Of a stretch of 64,000 nucleotides of DNA, positions 10,357 to 21,060 are shown one piece after another (position 1 is the first letter of the stretch; every line of letters starts with the position of its first letter). A program made the position numbers and the translations under genes. Source of the stretch: Rusavskia elegans (taxonomy: Eukaryota > Ascomycota > Lecanoromycetes > Teloschistales > Teloschistaceae); contig SAUG01000077.1 of the NCBI GenBank assembly GCA_011316305.1, positions 248,001-312,000 of the forward strand, in the 5' to 3' direction. The notes beneath the pieces were generated by a model. That model was not told the DNA's origin, did not search any database, and saw only the letters and a list, made by a program, of their open reading frames with translations.

Positions 10357-11743
10357 TCATCCGACACGCTCATCCAAGCCGTTGGTATCATCCATCGCAA
10401 CGCTCTGCTCTCGATGCATACGCTCCATCTCTTTCAATTGGCTCTCTCTCGCCAGCAACTCCTGTCGCTTCTCGTTGATTTCGCGCTGCACCTTGGATTC
10501 GATCTCGCGAAGTTTCTCCTCTTCGCGGCGGAGTTGCTCTTCCTTTAGGCGGACGGATTGCGAGGCGAGATCTTCGGGGTTCATGGAGCTGTCACTTTGA
10601 CTCTGCCTTTAGTGTTGCTCTTTGGGGAAAGTCCATAAGGGTTTTCGAGGGAGGAAAATGAGTACTTACTTAGTAGCCCCGCCATCAACGCTCTTGCTCA
10701 GCTTCTCCGTACGATAATTTTCGTACAAAAAATCGTGCGTGATCTCCTTTAAGTCCGCGAGATGACTGTGCAATAGCGCACTCCGGATGGCCAAGAAATC
10801 GGAATGTCGGGGATTATCAATCTCGACGACACCCCAAGGGTACTGTCTGGCGCGGACACGGCGGCCACCGATCTCGATGACTTCTTCGGCGCCGACGATG
10901 GCGAAAGGCATCAGGCCGCGGAGTTCGGAGTTTTCTTCGACGGTGTCCTCGTCATCTTCTTCGATGTCGTAGGGGAAGTTATAGACGGGAATGCGGTAGT
11001 GTTCGATGTCTTCCATGACAAGCTTCTTGGACTCGGCGAGCTCAGCGGGGGTGAGGGAGTCGGCTTTGCCGATGACGGGGATGACATTGACACGGGGGGA
11101 CAGACGTCTCATAAGTTCGATGTCGAGTTCGCGGAGGCTGAAAGATCTCAATTAGCACGGTATGCTTTTCCACGGGTGATTGTGGTGTTTACCCATGACC
11201 GGTGGGAGTGATAAAGTAGAGCAAGGCGTGGACACGATTGTCTCTGAATCTTGGGTTACGCTTGATGCGTGACTCCTCCGCCAAGATGTCGTCGTATTGT
11301 CGTTCCAGATGGCCTACGATCTCGGCAAAGCTACGGCAGGTCAGTAAGTAGATCGTGCCGTGGTGCATGATGTACTACGACTGACCTCGCCTCATTGTCG
11401 ATCTGGTCGCCAAAGCCAGGAGTGTCAACAATGGTCAGAGAAACGCGAGTTCCTTCTTCGTCCAACTCCAATTCGACAGTAACTGGCTTGATTCGTACAC
11501 TCTCCTCGAGATGGGCATTGGAAGGGTCGTCGGCATCCTTGCTTTGCAATACCCGTCTCCCGCAAAGAGTGTTGACAAATGTGGTTCGGCCTGTACCTGA
11601 AGCTCCACAGACCATCAGACAGAATTGGATGCCCTTCTTGACATTCTTCTTCTTGCGCATCTTGACCTGTTTACAGCATAGTTAGCGTTGGTTGAGTGGA
11701 GGGCAGCTATGGTGAGAGGTACGGCATTGTATGACGAAGACAT
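10357..11743 (-). CDS. CDC11: Septin, Cdc11/AspA class
   Basis: Septins are GTP-binding proteins that polymerise into filaments at septa and hyphal tips. Five exons (11743-11723, 11666-11386, 11330-11193, 11137-10670, 10588-10357) sum to 1140 nt, 379 residues, with GT..AG introns of 55-81 nt. Exon 1 encodes only MSSSYNA. Exon 2 begins VKMRKKKNVKKGIQF (polybasic, phosphoinositide-binding region) and then the G1 motif GASGTGRTTF, with Arg in place of the P-loop Lys. This substitution is the hallmark by which I assign it to the Cdc11 class. G3 is DTPGFGDQ, G4 region is GKADSLT, and the septin-unique element (RVRARQYPWGVVEIDN) is intact. The last exon is a coiled coil. It shares a divergent 400-bp spacer with the PROPPIN gene. 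Confidence 0.93.
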
Positions 11744-12146
11744 CTTGATCGATTGTCAAAGTAGGTAGGTTATCCCGAGGAATGTGGTAGGGTTGAGTGG
11801 AGTGCTCCTTCTCTCAACAGTTGTCACGCAAACAGACCGTTTAAGGGGTTCTCATGTCTTGGCGCTGCTGCCCAAGCTCGGGCCATCCCGCTAGGCCCGG
11901 AGGAGCATCAACCAAAACGATGACCCGCAGCGATCAGACGTCAACACGCGACAGACACTACTTCACTCGACAGCCACTACTTCACTCGACAGCAGCAGGA
12001 GTGAAGCGATATTTGGCTGCTTGCTTGCTCGCTCGCTACTAGCTATCGTACAAGAAGTTTCGCCAGCACTCATGATCACCTGTCAGTTCAATAACAAGAT
12101 CCATTCGCATCACAACCGGTTCTTCCCACCTTGACCACTGGTCACC
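11744..12146. other. Divergent promoter region, septin / PROPPIN
   Basis: About 400 bp containing presumed promoters of both genes. It holds a short near-duplicate, CTACTTCACTCGACAG, repeated at about 11959 and 11976. No other motif is clear. Confidence 0.45.
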
Positions 12147-13532
12147 ATGAACACCAGACCGGCTATAGATGACTCTACGGGCCCAGTCTCATTGACTGTT
12201 GGCTTCAATCAGGATAGCAGCTGCTTTGCTGTGGGACTGGATACTGGCTTCTGCGGTAGCCATACTTCGGTGCACCATTTCGTCTTGGGGTCTGACTGAC
12301 CAGGCCCATAGTCTTCAACTCCGACCCCTGCGAGCTCAAGGTCTCCCGCGGTATGTCTTCAGAACATGAAATCAAGTTTGGAGACTGATAGACTTGAGGC
12401 AGATTTTAACGCGGGTATCGGCGCAACCGAGATGCTGGGTAAAGCCAACTACATCGCCCTCGTAGGAGGAGGGAAGAACCCCAAGTTCCCAACACACAAG
12501 GTCGGTAAGCGTGAATATATCCTCCTCATGGAAAGGGACGAAAGCCTGATTAAGTACCAGGTCATCATCTGGGATGACGCCAAACAAGTCGCCGCCGTCA
12601 CTCTCGAATTCCGCTCCCAAGTCCTCCAAGCCCGCCTCTCCCGCTCTCAAATCCTCGTAGCCCTCCTCAACAGTGTCTCCCTCTACGCATTCTCCTCGCC
12701 CCCCAAGAAAGTCTCCTCCTTCGAAACCGCAGACAACCCGTCCGGCCTCTGCTGCCTCGGCTCAAGTATCATAGCCTTCCCCGGCCGGACCCCAGGCCAG
12801 GTACAGATGGTCGAAATCAGCACGGGAAACGTCAGCATCATCCCCGCCCACGGCTCACCCCTAAAAGCCATGACGATCTCCCCCAACGGCGAGATCCTCG
12901 CAACAGCCAGCGAAACCGGGACCCTAATCCGCCTATTCTCAACCAAAAACTGCGCCCGCATCTCCGAACTCCGCCGTGGTGTCGATCCCGCCGCAATCTT
13001 CTCCCTCGCCATCTCCCCATCCAATACCCTCCTTGCAGTAACCTCCGACAAAGCAACTCTCCATATATTCGACCTCCCCCACCCTAACTCGAACTCCATT
13101 TCTCGCCACAATCCCGCCACCACAATCCCCAACAGCCGCTCCTCAAGCCCCTACTCTTCACTCGACCGCCCCATTTCCTCCACCTCCTCCGACACTGCCC
13201 CCAGCAACAAACAAAAATGGGGCATCCTAGGCAAACTGCCTCTCCTCCCCCGCCTCTTCTCCGACACCTACTCCTTCGCCTCCGTCCCCATAGCCATCGA
13301 CGACGACCCCTATTCGTCCCTTTCTCTAAACGGGACCCCGAAGCCAAGCGTGCCTATACCAGGGATTCCGGGCGGTAAGGCAAGGAAGGGCGTTGTTGGG
13401 TGGTTGGACGATTCGACCATTGTGGTTGTGGGTGCGGGAAGGGATGGGAGGTGGGAGAAGTTTGTGATTGGGAATGGGGAGGCAGGGAGGTGGGTTGGGA
13501 GGCAAGGGTGGAAACGGTATTTGGGTGGGTGA
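12147..13532 (+). CDS. HSV2: PROPPIN WD-repeat protein, Hsv2/Atg18 family
   Basis: PROPPINs are seven-bladed WD-type propellers that bind PtdIns3P and PtdIns(3,5)P2 on autophagic and endosomal membranes. Exons 12147-12255, 12312-12350 and 12403-13532 give 425 residues; both introns (56 and 52 nt) are phase 1. Reconstructed joints read FCVFNSDPCELKVSRDFNAG, matching blades 1-2. Diagnostic features are GFNQDSSCFAVGLDTGF, ALVGGGKNPKFP and the lipid-binding LRRG in ISELRRGVDPA. A low-complexity Ser/Pro loop (about SSPYSSLDRPISSTSS) sits in a late blade. Hsv2 rather than Atg18 is inferred from the short N-terminus and the DFNAGIG style. The last 60 codons switch sharply to G-ending codons. Confidence 0.88.
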
Positions 13533-14084
13533 GATGGTTTGATGAAAAAAAGGTTTTATGGAAAAGGCGGCGAGTTGATGATATTTGGAAGCAGAGGGCG
13601 TCGAAGGGTTTGTTGCGGGAGTTGTGGGTAACAAGGTTCATGATGATGAGATATCCTTCATCCAGCCAGTCCGGATAAAACATACTGGAATGCATTTTCA
13701 CCCTACGACTATCAAAACCCCGGAACAACATAGTCGCATCCCAGGGGTAGGAAACAGAGACAGAGACAGTAATTGACCGGAGCAATTATTCATTAGCTGG
13801 GGTATATAAATCGTTTATCTCTATCTTCCAATGCATATCCATCCCCTCAACACGATCCCTAAATTCCCCCTCTCTCTGATTCCATCGTGAAACCTCACCT
13901 ATGCTTTCCAGAATGCTTTTACATAATCATCCATTACGGCCATCGCATCCAATAGGCCATGCATCATTATCGTTTTGAAAGGCCGTCCACATCGCTTTTG
14001 AAAAGAGACAAGCACCAAGGTCGTCGACTTGGCGCACTTTCCTCCGAGTCAACTGATCGTCAAGTCCTCGAACAAGGGCGGGCG
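13533..14084. other. Convergent intergenic region
   Basis: This stretch is the 3' flank of both the PROPPIN and the PQ-loop gene. The first 150 bases continue the G-rich composition of the PROPPIN 3' end. No gene is supported. Confidence 0.45.
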
Positions 14085-15552
14085 TCACTGCCGACTCGGC
14101 CACCGTCCCACCGCAACCGTACTCCCCCTCCTCCTCCCTCCCTCCACACTCTCACAACTCTTCTTCCCCTCCACATCTTCCTGCACTTCTACCACCTCCG
14201 CAGTACCATCCACGCCTCCCTTTTCCACATCGGCGAGCTCGGCCTCACCAGAAGTAGGCTGTAAAGAGGTGGATTCATCAGGGCGCGGGAAGACGAATTT
14301 GCGGGCTTCGGGCATATCGTCGAAGGGGGTGGATGATTCTTTGGCGCGGCGGCGGAGGGAGCGGGTGCGGAGGAGGAAGAGCAGATGGGAGGTGAAGATG
14401 CCGGCTTCGAGGAGGAGGCTAGGGGCGAGGGTGTCAGTTGGGATTGGATGGGGGAGGCGGGATGGGTGGTGAGAGATGTGGGCAGAGGGCAGGAGGGGGG
14501 GTAGGGAGGGGTGAATGCTTTAATGGTGGACAAGACGGTCGAAAGGGGAGGGGGGATGTGTCTGCGACGAGGATTCTGAGATCCGGAGATTGGGAGAGCT
14601 TACCAGACGAGGTATTGTACGCCTCCGAGGACGTCGAAGGTATGTTGTGCGACTAGATTGTGATTGTTAGCAAGAAAATCCAGAGTCGGGTTCCTTGGGT
14701 TAAGAATAGCAAATAAAGGATAAACGTACCAAGAGCCATGAGAGAAAAGAAAGCACCGAGCCAGTCAACGGACAGGAAAACAAAGTCTATAATGTTCAAT
14801 CAGTGATCCCTCCTGAGTTAGCAACGAGTCCAGCGTACTGATCCCAATAACTCTGCCACTTCGCTTCGCGATCTCGAAATACGGAGGTATCAAGCCGCTG
14901 GCCAGAAGAATGGCTGAGATCACACCGACAACAGTCATTGGCCATTCGACGCCGCGAGAGTAAGGACCCTGACATTCACGTGGTTGGTTGTTGACTCGTA
15001 GAGATTAAGAACGCGAGTGAAGACACATACCCGCAAAGTTAGGACAAGCAGAAGCTGGATTCCGCCGAACAAGGCGCCGATGCCCGCCGCAAGTAACGAT
15101 GCTGTCCACACACGCCAGGCACTAACGACATAGTAAGCAAGTGATGACACGCCAGGAGGGTTAAGACGAGGTTCGTACTTGTTGTATATCAGAATCTGGG
15201 CCCAACTGGTCAAAGCCAAAAGACAGAAGGCTTGCGGCTGGACTTGGATCGGAATATTGAATTTCTGTTGACATACTTCATTCAGCATCTCACTCCCTCG
15301 ACCTTTTGCGTTCCGATATCTTGCTTTAGATTAGGATTGGGGGATGGGGTGAAGGCTGACCTGCACAATAGCATAAACCCCGAAAGGTACCGCACTGACT
15401 GCCCAAAGGAACATCATCAAGCCGGGCAGCCCATCCGTCTTTTTTTGCTTCCAATTGTACCATATCTGCGGGATCAATTGGATGCACCAGAAGACGGTAC
15501 CAATGGTGCCGAGGACATTGGCGGCGATGGGGATGTCGCCTTGAGGTGCCAT
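14085..15552 (-). CDS. PQ-loop repeat membrane protein
   Basis: Seven exons: 15552-15361, 15264-15179, 15121-15031, 14968-14839, 14786-14730, 14652-14604, 14418-14085. They sum to 939 nt, 312 residues; introns are 52-185 nt, all GT..AG and in phase. The protein has two PQ-loop motifs: CIQLIPQIWYNWKQKKTDG and the SGLIPPYFEIAKRSGRVIG region, each followed by hydrophobic spans (seven predicted in all), then DWLGAFFSLMALVAQ and the LLLEAGIFTSHLLFLLRTR end. PQ-loop proteins include lysosomal/vacuolar amino-acid exporters and SWEET-like carriers; substrate here is unknown, and it resembles the fungal YDR090C-type branch as I remember it. An upstream in-frame Met (15615) exists, but MAPQGDIP is the natural start. 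The hydrophilic Glu/Gly-rich tail is G-rich in sense. Confidence 0.82.
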
Positions 15553-16829
15553 TGTCTTTCTGGTGAGGTGATCTTGAAGAGCGGAAAGAGAGCTTTCGGT
15601 AGATGATATGGGCAAGAAATATCAGAAGGAAAACACCTTTGGAAGAGTCTCCATAGGTTTGTGCGGTGAAGGCTTAAGATGTCCCGCAGCTTTTAGGTAA
15701 TAGGGAGATGATGGTGGCAACAATGAGAACTGGGGTTTGTGTCCTGTTCTGTTCTTCACGACAAGAGAAAGTGGGATTTCATGTGCGATAAGGAAGGTTA
15801 CTAATCATTTCAGTCAACAGAATCAATCGCAAACTGCAGTGAAGAGTATGACACGCCGTGTTTGTACTCGTGTGCAACGGGGAGCACCTTTCTCGGGCAG
15901 CATCGGTCCTGTTGTCGCTGTTGTGACGCCATCATTGCTCGGAGGACCCCGCTGCCAGTGGTCCGTCAGGTAGTGTTCCCGCCTAAGGGCACTTGACGGC
16001 ATTAATAATAAGGTAATGATGAATGTAAGGTAGTGGGCCGACACGAAGTTCGTCGATTGTCGTCCGTTTGTCGTGCCAAGACGGGCACAGGGTCATGAGT
16101 CAATCGAGAGGTCGACCAGGTCAAATTCGTAGCCTCGAAGGCGCCCTGCATGTCGTAGTACAGCATACCGCATATGTTCACCCAATCAGGAAGGCGTCGC
16201 GGATGTATCATGTACTCCACCTACTCTCCCAACGCGAGTCGCATTGTGCAGAACGATCAGCTATGACTTTGAATCTCGTCCATTATATCGTAGCTAGCCG
16301 GGGATAGGGAACAAAACAATCAGAAGACATTCCCATGTGATTATTGTATATTCGTATCGCGTAAAATGGAAAACTGAAACTCGCCCGGGGGGATATCTCA
16401 GTGCCGCAATGCTCCTCTGCACCCCTTGTAGCCCAGCTCAAAGAATGATGCACACGGTCCTGGAAAGAACCCCCAGTTTTGATTCTCGGAAAGCGCCATG
16501 CCAAATGAAATGACCGTCCAGTCCGACTCCCCTACCATACGTGTGCAAAGGGGGAATCATATCGCAAAATCACTAAAAACAACCTGATTGGCCCTGCAAA
16601 TGTCCATCCCTTGCACTCTTGCCGTCAAATGTCCCTGTCCTCCAACTTGGATCGTACGTTGCGGTGTCATGGAAAATGCGTCGACCCGTCCGGATGCTGT
16701 GCACGCTGAATATAAGGCAGGCAAATCCAGTGGAAAATTCAAATGGCAATGTGACTTCGCGGATGAAGGATGGCTCGGTGCCATGCCATGTAATCGCGTC
16801 CAGGTCTCCCTAATCAGGCGTAGCACCGT
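15553..16829. other. Intergenic region, no gene supported
   Basis: About 1.3 kb between the PQ-loop start and the WHI3-like stop. Short open frames on both strands show no domain or splice support. The part next to 16830 is likely the 3' UTR of the WHI3-like gene. Confidence 0.45.
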
Positions 16830-18482
16830 TCAACGTCCGACCACGTAACTGGAAAAAAATCCGTTCTGGGTTGACCATGGCCCAGATGCTGTCGTTGCAG
16901 GAGGGCTTCTCATCCCAGACATGGCAAATCCATTGATCCCAAGGCCGTTCGAGTCGAGTCCACCGCTCATCATCCCTCCACTGATATGACCGCCATTGCC
17001 GTTGACCGACCCGTTACCCATCCCAATCGGCGTGCCTAACCCTGGTGGCGCCGACAGTCCGGGCGGTGGTCCACTGGCGGTCGAGAACGTTGGCACTCCT
17101 CCAAGCCCAGTCAGCCCGGCTATCGGTCCTTGTGGTGAGAGTGGCGTGGGCGGACCCATCGAACCAGGCTGACCCGTGCGTACTCCGAGAGGGTTCTTGG
17201 AGAAGCTGAGCCGAATGCCACCCTTGACGCTGTTGTGAAGAGGATGCCCATAAAGCTCGTTGAGCGCTTTGGTTGCGAAAGAAACGTCCTCGAATTCCAC
17301 GAAGCACATCGGCCCGTTCTGCTTAGTCCGGAAGCAGAGACGCTTGTACCCTCGCTGCTTGGAGAACATGGCCTTCAGTTCATCCTCAGATGTGTCAACG
17401 GGGAGGTTGCCGACATAAAGCGTATTGCATGGCGGATTTTGGTCCGCTGGGTTGACTGGCGGATAATTGTGTCTCGGATAATGCTGGGAGTTCACTTGAT
17501 AGCCAGAGCTGGCCCCTAGATTTCCCATGCTCCCAGGCGACATGGCTGCAGTAGGACTTTGGAGTGGCCCGTTCGATCTGGGGGACACAATGCCTTGCAT
17601 CGGAGGCGAAGTCGCAGTCGTGGTCGAGAGTGAGAGGCCGGCAAAACGAGACGTAGGAATCTGGGAACTCGTCGCACGGCGGGTAAGAGAGCTGAGGGGC
17701 CCTGGAAGATCGTGATGGCCATAAGTGTCACCAGCCTCACTGTCAAGCCCTTCGTTGTCGATAATGGCTCTGCTGGAGATACGATGGCGTTCACCATTCT
17801 GCTGGCCGATATGCATTGGAGGGGGAAAGTAATTGTGGAATGGAGATACAAGATCGGTCGCAGTGAGCTCGCCCGGTGGGATTTGGCCGTTACTGGACGG
17901 GGGAGAGATCCGTCCCCGAGAGTGAAACGTACTGCTGAATCGTGATGTTTGTCGAGGCGGTTGCACACTCGTGGATCCTGTGGATGATGAGGAACTTGCA
18001 GCTGCGCGAGTGGACGTCATCTCCGACGTATTCCGCCGAGGCCCCATACCTGGGTGAGGAGAGAGTCGCAGTACCTCGACAATCATGGGCGTTTCATTGG
18101 CAGTGTTCTGTTTACCATCAAGCAAGGCTTGGGCTTCTTGCGCAGCATTGGCACTTCGGAAGCGAGCGATTGCAGATAGGTAGCCCTCGTCTTCCTGGGA
18201 TTTGGTCGGGATGAAATCGGCACCAACGAAATCTTTGGCGAACAGGAACATTGTGCGAAGCGACTCGTTGCTTGTCGTCCTCGGCAATCTGCGCATGAGG
18301 ATTGCTGATAGGGTGTCGGAATCTGACCGACCATTGTGTCGCTCTGATCCGATGGCATTGTTGGCGATGCTCAGGTCAATGTCAAAGGGGTTCGGTCTGC
18401 TCGTGGGTGAAATTGTGTGCGATGGCATTCGAAGGGAGTTCTGATTCTGGCCGTTGTTCATCATGAAGGCTTCGGCTGCCAT
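16830..18482 (-). CDS. WHI3: Whi3-like RNA-recognition-motif protein
   Basis: A single-exon gene of 550 residues. The C-terminal RRM is at about 353-430: RNP2 LYVGNL and RNP1 [10 protein letters not shown], with [17 protein letters not shown] between, a signature of the Whi3 family (mRNA-binding regulators of cell-cycle cyclins, cell size and hyphal form). A weaker RRM-like fold lies at about 58-137 ([13 protein letters not shown] to [10 protein letters not shown]). The rest is Ser/Pro/Gly-rich and disordered, including a Gly/Asn-rich tail, which in known Whi3 proteins supports condensate formation. The start [10 protein letters not shown] is the only Met before the conserved region. The 5' spacer is long (about 1.5 kb to the MITE), consistent with a long leader. 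The family name is confident; orthology to yeast WHI3 is likely but inferred. Confidence 0.85.
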   Translation of the reverse strand: MAAEAFMMNNGQNQNSLRMPSHTISPTSRPNPFDIDLSIANNAIGSERHNGRSDSDTLSAILMRRLPRTTSNESLRTMFLFAKDFVGADFIPTKSQEDEGYLSAIARFRSANAAQEAQALLDGKQNTANETPMIVEVLRLSPHPGMGPRRNTSEMTSTRAAASSSSSTGSTSVQPPRQTSRFSSTFHSRGRISPPSSNGQIPPGELTATDLVSPFHNYFPPPMHIGQQNGERHRISSRAIIDNEGLDSEAGDTYGHHDLPGPLSSLTRRATSSQIPTSRFAGLSLSTTTATSPPMQGIVSPRSNGPLQSPTAAMSPGSMGNLGASSGYQVNSQHYPRHNYPPVNPADQNPPCNTLYVGNLPVDTSEDELKAMFSKQRGYKRLCFRTKQNGPMCFVEFEDVSFATKALNELYGHPLHNSVKGGIRLSFSKNPLGVRTGQPGSMGPPTPLSPQGPIAGLTGLGGVPTFSTASGPPPGLSAPPGLGTPIGMGNGSVNGNGGHISGGMMSGGLDSNGLGINGFAMSGMRSPPATTASGPWSTQNGFFSSYVVGR

Positions 18483-19949
18483 TTACTTAAATCTTTTTGC
18501 TTTTTGAGACTGAGGATTGGGCGGTGGAGTATCTAGCGCACTCGAGTCGGCGACTTCCGACTGAGAAGATATATGGGGAGCAGGATGTTCTGCAGCCTAA
18601 CGCTTGAGTTGTTTTCGCGACGACTTGGAGGAGGGCGTCGTGGTGGAAGACAGTTTCGCCTTTGGGGTCTGATGCTTGCTTGACTGTCTCGCCGTTTACT
18701 CAGGGTTGATCGGCTTTGCGCCAGCTTTTCAATGGTTGCCTCGCGATGACATCGCAGCGCGATGCATCAGGGTGGACGAGAAGCAGAGGATGATATTTGG
18801 GCTGAGCCAGTACGGGCAGCGCGCCAGGCGAATAATTGAAGCGATAGGTTGGTCGGAGGGTTTCTCGACTGGCTTCGGAGGGAGAGGCGTCGAGGAAAGA
18901 ATGAGTCCAGGTAGAAGAGCGAAAGGTGCGGATGTGGTCTTGCAAGTTGCAACGATGCGACGGGTGTGGTGGGGCGTTGTTGTCGAAGGTTGGCAGATTG
19001 GCGTAAGGATTGATATTTGATGGGCTCTTGTGCAGGGATAAGGCAAGTGCAGTCGATAGTGATTCGCGCAGGAAAGCAAGAGGCTTGCCGGGAGGGACGG
19101 GACCAGCTGTAAGAAGATTAGACTTGGTGAAGTGCGGCGCCTCGTCGGTAGAGAGTCTGGTCCCTTGTCCCTATTCTTCCTCTAATGGTAAGTGTCCAAT
19201 GGAACAATGGATGCGAGCAAAGCGGGCGCACCTAGGGGTACTAGTAGTAGGAAGAGTGTTCAAGCTTCTTGGGCGCGGTGGAAGGGTCTCAGTTGCGTAA
19301 TAACGTGGTGAATTCTTTTCTGGTCAGTGCACCTGGAGAAGGCTCCGGAGCTTGTTCCTCACCCCTTGCTTGTGCCAATGATGAAACGGAGGATGACGAA
19401 ATAGAAGAAACGATCAAGATGGAGTTACGTGAGATACCAAGTCCAGGGACTCCTGATTGCACCCTCGTGGGAGCAAGATTGTGCTGACCGAGTATTCGAA
19501 TACCCTGTCAGTCTCTGAGCGGTTGTCTTGCGTCCTGGCCTTATCGTGCAACCCCGCGGTGGAGTGGTGACAAGGATGCTCCGCTACCAGCAGAATCGCC
19601 CATGCACCTCTTCGAACTCACATTCCCCCGCTTTCTCCATCTGAGAGGTCAATTCGCTCGGTGCTTGTGTGTGCCACTGCCGGCATGTTCCGCGGCCACC
19701 GTGATTTGGTGTGGTCTGCAGCAATAGCACTTGCTTCCTACTGGCTGTTTGTATCTTGACGCCAGCGCCAGCGACCTCCATCATCCAGACTTTAGGGATC
19801 CGACGGATTGGACGATCATCCCACCTTTCCGTCCCCAGCCCTGACGATCACGAGCCGACCATGTGGTGCTGCGCTTGATGAAGAAGCCAGAATAATTACT
19901 TTCCCTTTCCCCGGGCGAATCACCCACCACGTTATATCTTGGGGGCGCA
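18483..19949. other. Long 5' flank of the WHI3-like gene
   Basis: About 1.5 kb that probably holds a long 5' UTR and promoter. Short plus-strand frames (18676-19020, 19010-19300, 19269-19487) lack any recognisable protein features. No RNA gene seen. Confidence 0.4.
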
Positions 19950-20019
19950 AGAATCCATCGTAAGAACCTTAGTAACGCATGGATCGCGGGAGCGCTAGTA
20001 GAGGGCTCTACCTGATTAG
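19950..20019 (+). repeat. Left terminal inverted repeat of the MITE
   Basis: It begins AGAATCCATCG and contains AAGAACCTT, GTAACGCA and GCGGGAGCGCTAG. It matches the reverse complement of 20374-20441 at most positions, with one short indel near the GTAACGCA block. Confidence 0.82.
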
Positions 20020-20373
20020 ATATATTAAAATTCTATAAAAGATAAAGTTCGAAGTTTCTAATAATGTTATTAAAGATTATACGATTATAAATTTATAATA
20101 TAAACGTTCTTTATCGATCTAATAGCTCTACGTCTAATAGTTAGATTTTAACTGAAAACAATATTTAAAAACTCTATAAAAAGTTATTAACAATCGATTT
20201 TATTGTATATTATAACAATAGATGCTGATGTACCAACGCTTGATTTATTCATCGAACCATCGAATACCAAAACCAAAACAAATTAACTAAATAACAATAG
20301 ATTGGAAAGGCCTACAATATAGAAACCCTAAAGAGTTTTAGTAGTTCGGCGGAACTACGGTTGATATCTAAGG

Positions 20374-20441
20374 TAATTAGGTAGAACCCCCTGCTAGCGC
20401 TCCCGCATTCTTGCGTTACCAAGGTTCTTGCGATGGGTTCT
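20374..20441 (-). repeat. Right terminal inverted repeat of the MITE
   Basis: Read on the minus strand it starts AGAACCCATCG, then CAAGAACCTTGGTAACGCA and GCGGGAGCGCTAGC. It retains C or G at several sites where the left arm has T or A. Confidence 0.82.
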
Positions 20442-21060
20442 CCCACCACGCTTCTCCCCTGGGCCTTCCTCCAATGTGAACTATCCACGTTCCACCTCAG
20501 TCTCGTGATCCTCCGAACATCGCCTTGATCGAAGTGCGACTGACAGCAGAGATTATCTAAAGCAAGTAAACGGACGTCTCATGTTCCTATGGAATACCCA
20601 TCTCGTCACGTCGGAAACCAATCGTAGTGGAGGGCGTACAGCAGTGTTACCTCGATATTAGGATTTCGTTTATCGATTGCTATTCTGGTCGTAAGTCGGG
20701 TCTGAGATATTTATCTGGTAATTGCTGCGTGGACGACGTTGCGATGCAATTTCGACATAACGACTATCAATGCTTAACCAGTGCTCCTGGGGCAATCTCC
20801 GCCCGCCTCTTGCAGCGCGGCATACTAACCCGATCCCACATCTGTCTGTGATCACCTCAAGCCTGGGGAAGGCCAATCGTATTCGGAACGAGACACCCAT
20901 TTAAAGCAAGCCGAGGATACAAGATATCGTCGTGGATCCGGGGCCATATCATAATAATGGATTTCCAAATAATAGATACACCGATCGAAAGTTTAGCAGT
21001 ACCTTTGCCATTCCCCTGTCCTTCCCATACATCATACAGAGAAAACGACTCTTCGTCCAT
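20442..21060. other. Intergenic region, 3' flank of the SYLF gene
   Basis: No gene is supported. The small frames at 20627-20900 have no domain. The region starts with the CCCACCACG repeat that abuts the MITE. Confidence 0.4.

Larger units (their letters stand above)
19950..20441. mobile_element. Non-autonomous DNA transposon (MITE), RIP-like decay
   Basis: A 492-bp element bounded by terminal inverted repeats of about 68-70 bp. It has an AT-rich core with no coding frame. Most differences between the two arms are C/T or G/A transitions, as expected of repeat-induced point mutation. A 9-bp direct repeat, CCCACCACG, lies at 20442-20450, directly against the right arm, and at 19923-19931, 18 bp outside the left arm. 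Long arms plus a 9-bp repeat recall Mutator-like elements, but the offset on the left weakens this. No transposase is present. Confidence 0.8.

Noticed and set aside
18676..19020. 114-codon plus-strand frame upstream of the WHI3-like gene
   Set aside because: Lies in the likely 5' leader/promoter of the minus-strand gene; no protein features.
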